Assembly (NCBI GenBank): GCA_911728455.2
Contig: OU452229.1
Location: 14,294,076 to 14,358,075 of the forward strand
Length of the DNA stretch: 64,000 nt
Direction: 5' to 3'
Source: Marthasterias glacialis
Taxonomy: Eukaryota > Echinodermata > Asteroidea > Forcipulatida > Asteriidae
The translations under genes and the position numbers were made by a program. Numbering within the stretch: the first letter of the stretch is position 1; every line of letters starts with the position of its first letter. Below, piece after piece: positions 62,165 through 64,000 of this stretch. The notes under the pieces were generated by a model. That model was not told the DNA's origin and searched no databases. It saw nothing but the letters and a program-made list of their open reading frames with translations.

Positions 62165-63730
62165 TAGAAATTAGATTAGATTGGATTAGATTAGATTCGT
62201 ATTTATTGTCCACATTTTAAAAACAGAAACTCAACTCCCACTGGCAATGGTCAAATGACATCCAATGAAAAAAATTCAAAATGTACACATAGACATAAAT
62301 TATAGAAAGATTACACCAGAAAAATTCACACACTAAGCTATACAGTAAAAAAGTAAAATAACAGAAGCAAATAGGAAAAGAACTAGCATAGTGAATGCAG
62401 AGACAACCTGGGAAGCTCGTAATGGGGAAGGGGGCAAGAACAGTTTACAAGCTAATGGACCTCTGAGCAGTAGCATTAGACATGTGAATGGCATTGGGAA
62501 CAAAGGATTGTCTGGAGCAACCATGAGAGGCACGTATAGAACATGGAGACGTAAGCCAGATCTATTAAATAAAAAGCAATATTATTATGCGGTGGGTGCC
62601 AGGGGTCACTCATTATTTTATGAACTTTTAACAGAACCCTTTTATCGTAAACAGAGCCTATCGAGGGAAGAACTTTACGAATTATACGCTGAGCAATCTT
62701 CCTAGGTCTTTCCAGCTTTTGAACATCTTCCTCAGACAAATTCAAAAAAATTACAGATAAAACTAAAAGTAAGATTGCTTTGAATCACAGACTGATAAAA
62801 AAGAACCAAAATACGGTTATCGACGTGAAACTCTTTAAGTTTAAGTTTCATTTTCAAATACAGCCGTTGGTTAGCTTTACCACACAGTATTTGAGAGTTG
62901 TTACTCCAATTTAGCTTGTTGCAGATTACCGTGCCCAGGTACTTGTATTCACTAACCTGCTCATTGTTCATGCCCTAGGTGACTGATCAAAGAAAATCAT
63001 AGATCATTTCTTACATTGAGAACTATAGATGATGAAGATCACACCGGTCAACAAACCTCTGAACAGCACCGACATATTCAAGAGAGTCATTATCGGTTAC
63101 CATCTCATCAGCATATTTGATAATGCTGCATTTAGAGCTCAAAATATCAAAATCACTGGTGTGTACTGCCAACAGAGCAGGAGAAATACCTCCCCCGCCC
63201 CCGGTGCAACTAGACTAAGAGACCTGGAAGTAGAGGCCAAACTATTGCCTATTATCGGTAAGACAATTGCGAATGACCAATGCAAGCCGTAACATTCAAT
63301 TTCAGTGATTTATCACAAGCACAAGAGAAGTCAATAAAAACAGATCTAACCCAAGATTTAGGAACATCTAAGAGACAGTTTATGAAGGTAAACAGTTACT
63401 GCATCCTCTACAGTTCTACACCCATATCCCAGGTTACTCCGATAAGCAGACTGGAAAGGATCACGCTGCACTTGACAATGCAGCCATTTTAGCAATAACC
63501 GTTCAAAACATTTCATGACATTAGAGGTCAAGGCGATTGGGCTATAGTCATTTAAGATAGATGGATTTCTGATCTTGGGAACAGGAACGACGGTGGAGGA
63601 TTTCCAACAATTAGGAATGATACCACAAAATAAATATAGTATCAATTGGAAATTACGTGTAAAAACTGGGGCAAGCCGTTGGCTAAAAAGATGTAAAACC
63701 TTATTAGTAATATACCATCCGGACCACATG
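62165..63730 (-). mobile_element. Decayed non-LTR retrotransposon, 3' portion
   Basis: Minus-strand frames read IPNCWKSSTVVPVPKIRNP, then NDYSPIALTSNVMKCFERL and DPFQSAYRS: the fingers region of a LINE reverse transcriptase. Next come SEYKYLGTVICNKLNWSNN and LFYQSVIQSNL, the usual C-terminal block, then SRQSFVPNAI near 62500. The YADD catalytic block is not visible, and frameshifts and stops break the frame, so it is a dead relic. The 3' end is GGACAATAAATACGAAT followed by a short ATCTA-type repeat at 62170-62200, as in CR1/L2-like LINEs. A second LINE-like end sits at 62030-62075. Confidence 0.75.
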
Positions 63731-64000
63731 ATTTATTAATTTTGGAACCTGCAAAAACCTAACGTTTATTGACAACAAGACTATACCATCTGAGTCCCGG
63801 ATCATGATTTATTTTTTAAATATAAGGCCGTATTTTTGACAGCAAGAGGGCGCAATAGTAATTCCATTTCGAAACTACACAAATGTTTCAAAACAGTAAA
63901 AACACAAATTTTCCAAGCAAATATCTTACACTGATTACGTTGTAAAACTGTCAATATAAAAAAAACCTCAACAGCTGTATATTAACTGCTTTATTAGAAG

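Noticed and set aside
63029..63492. Plus-strand frames near the window end
   Set aside because: They lie antisense to the LINE reverse-transcriptase relic.

Overview
The window looks like nuclear DNA of a multicellular animal, most likely an invertebrate deuterostome such as an echinoderm. That placement is an inference from gene content, compact introns of about 0.3-2 kb, AT-rich non-coding DNA and a heavy load of small foldback transposons and tRNA-derived SINEs. All gene models below were built by hand: open frames were joined at GT/AG sites only where the reading phase agreed from exon to exon. No search was run.

Layout: (1) 1382-11914, minus: an 11-exon gene for an acidic protein whose C-terminal core matches glutamate-rich protein 2 (ERICH2). 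(2) 15238-21630, plus: a 6-exon F-box/leucine-rich-repeat gene, closest to FBXL17, a substrate receptor of SCF ubiquitin ligases. Genes 1 and 2 diverge from a 3.3-kb interval. (3) 21.6-28.6 kb: no gene; a 45-bp minisatellite, a SINE and several foldback elements. (4) 28603-36007, minus: a 5-exon Praja-like RING-H2 ubiquitin ligase with a very long disordered N-terminus. (5) 36.0-39.6 kb: two well-bounded non-autonomous DNA transposons. (6) 39640-45545, minus, and 46302-48788, plus: two head-to-head paralogues that I do not recognise. Both start with a signal peptide and share exon sizes and phases; one can end in a membrane anchor, the other appears secreted. (7) 50578-61899, minus: the 3' part of a transmembrane mucin with Ser/Thr-rich exons, then EGF, SEA, EGF, a membrane helix and a short tail. 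Its 5' end lies beyond the window or is hidden by the LINE relic at 62.2-63.7 kb.

Two of the genes (FBXL17-like and Praja-like) are ubiquitin-ligase components, but nothing in the sequence shows that they work together. The most novel material is the divergent secreted/membrane gene pair, the mucin exon that has been triplicated together with a 27-bp minisatellite, a hammerhead-ribozyme-like inverted pair near 29.8 kb, and a foldback element flanked by an unusually long 16-bp direct repeat.
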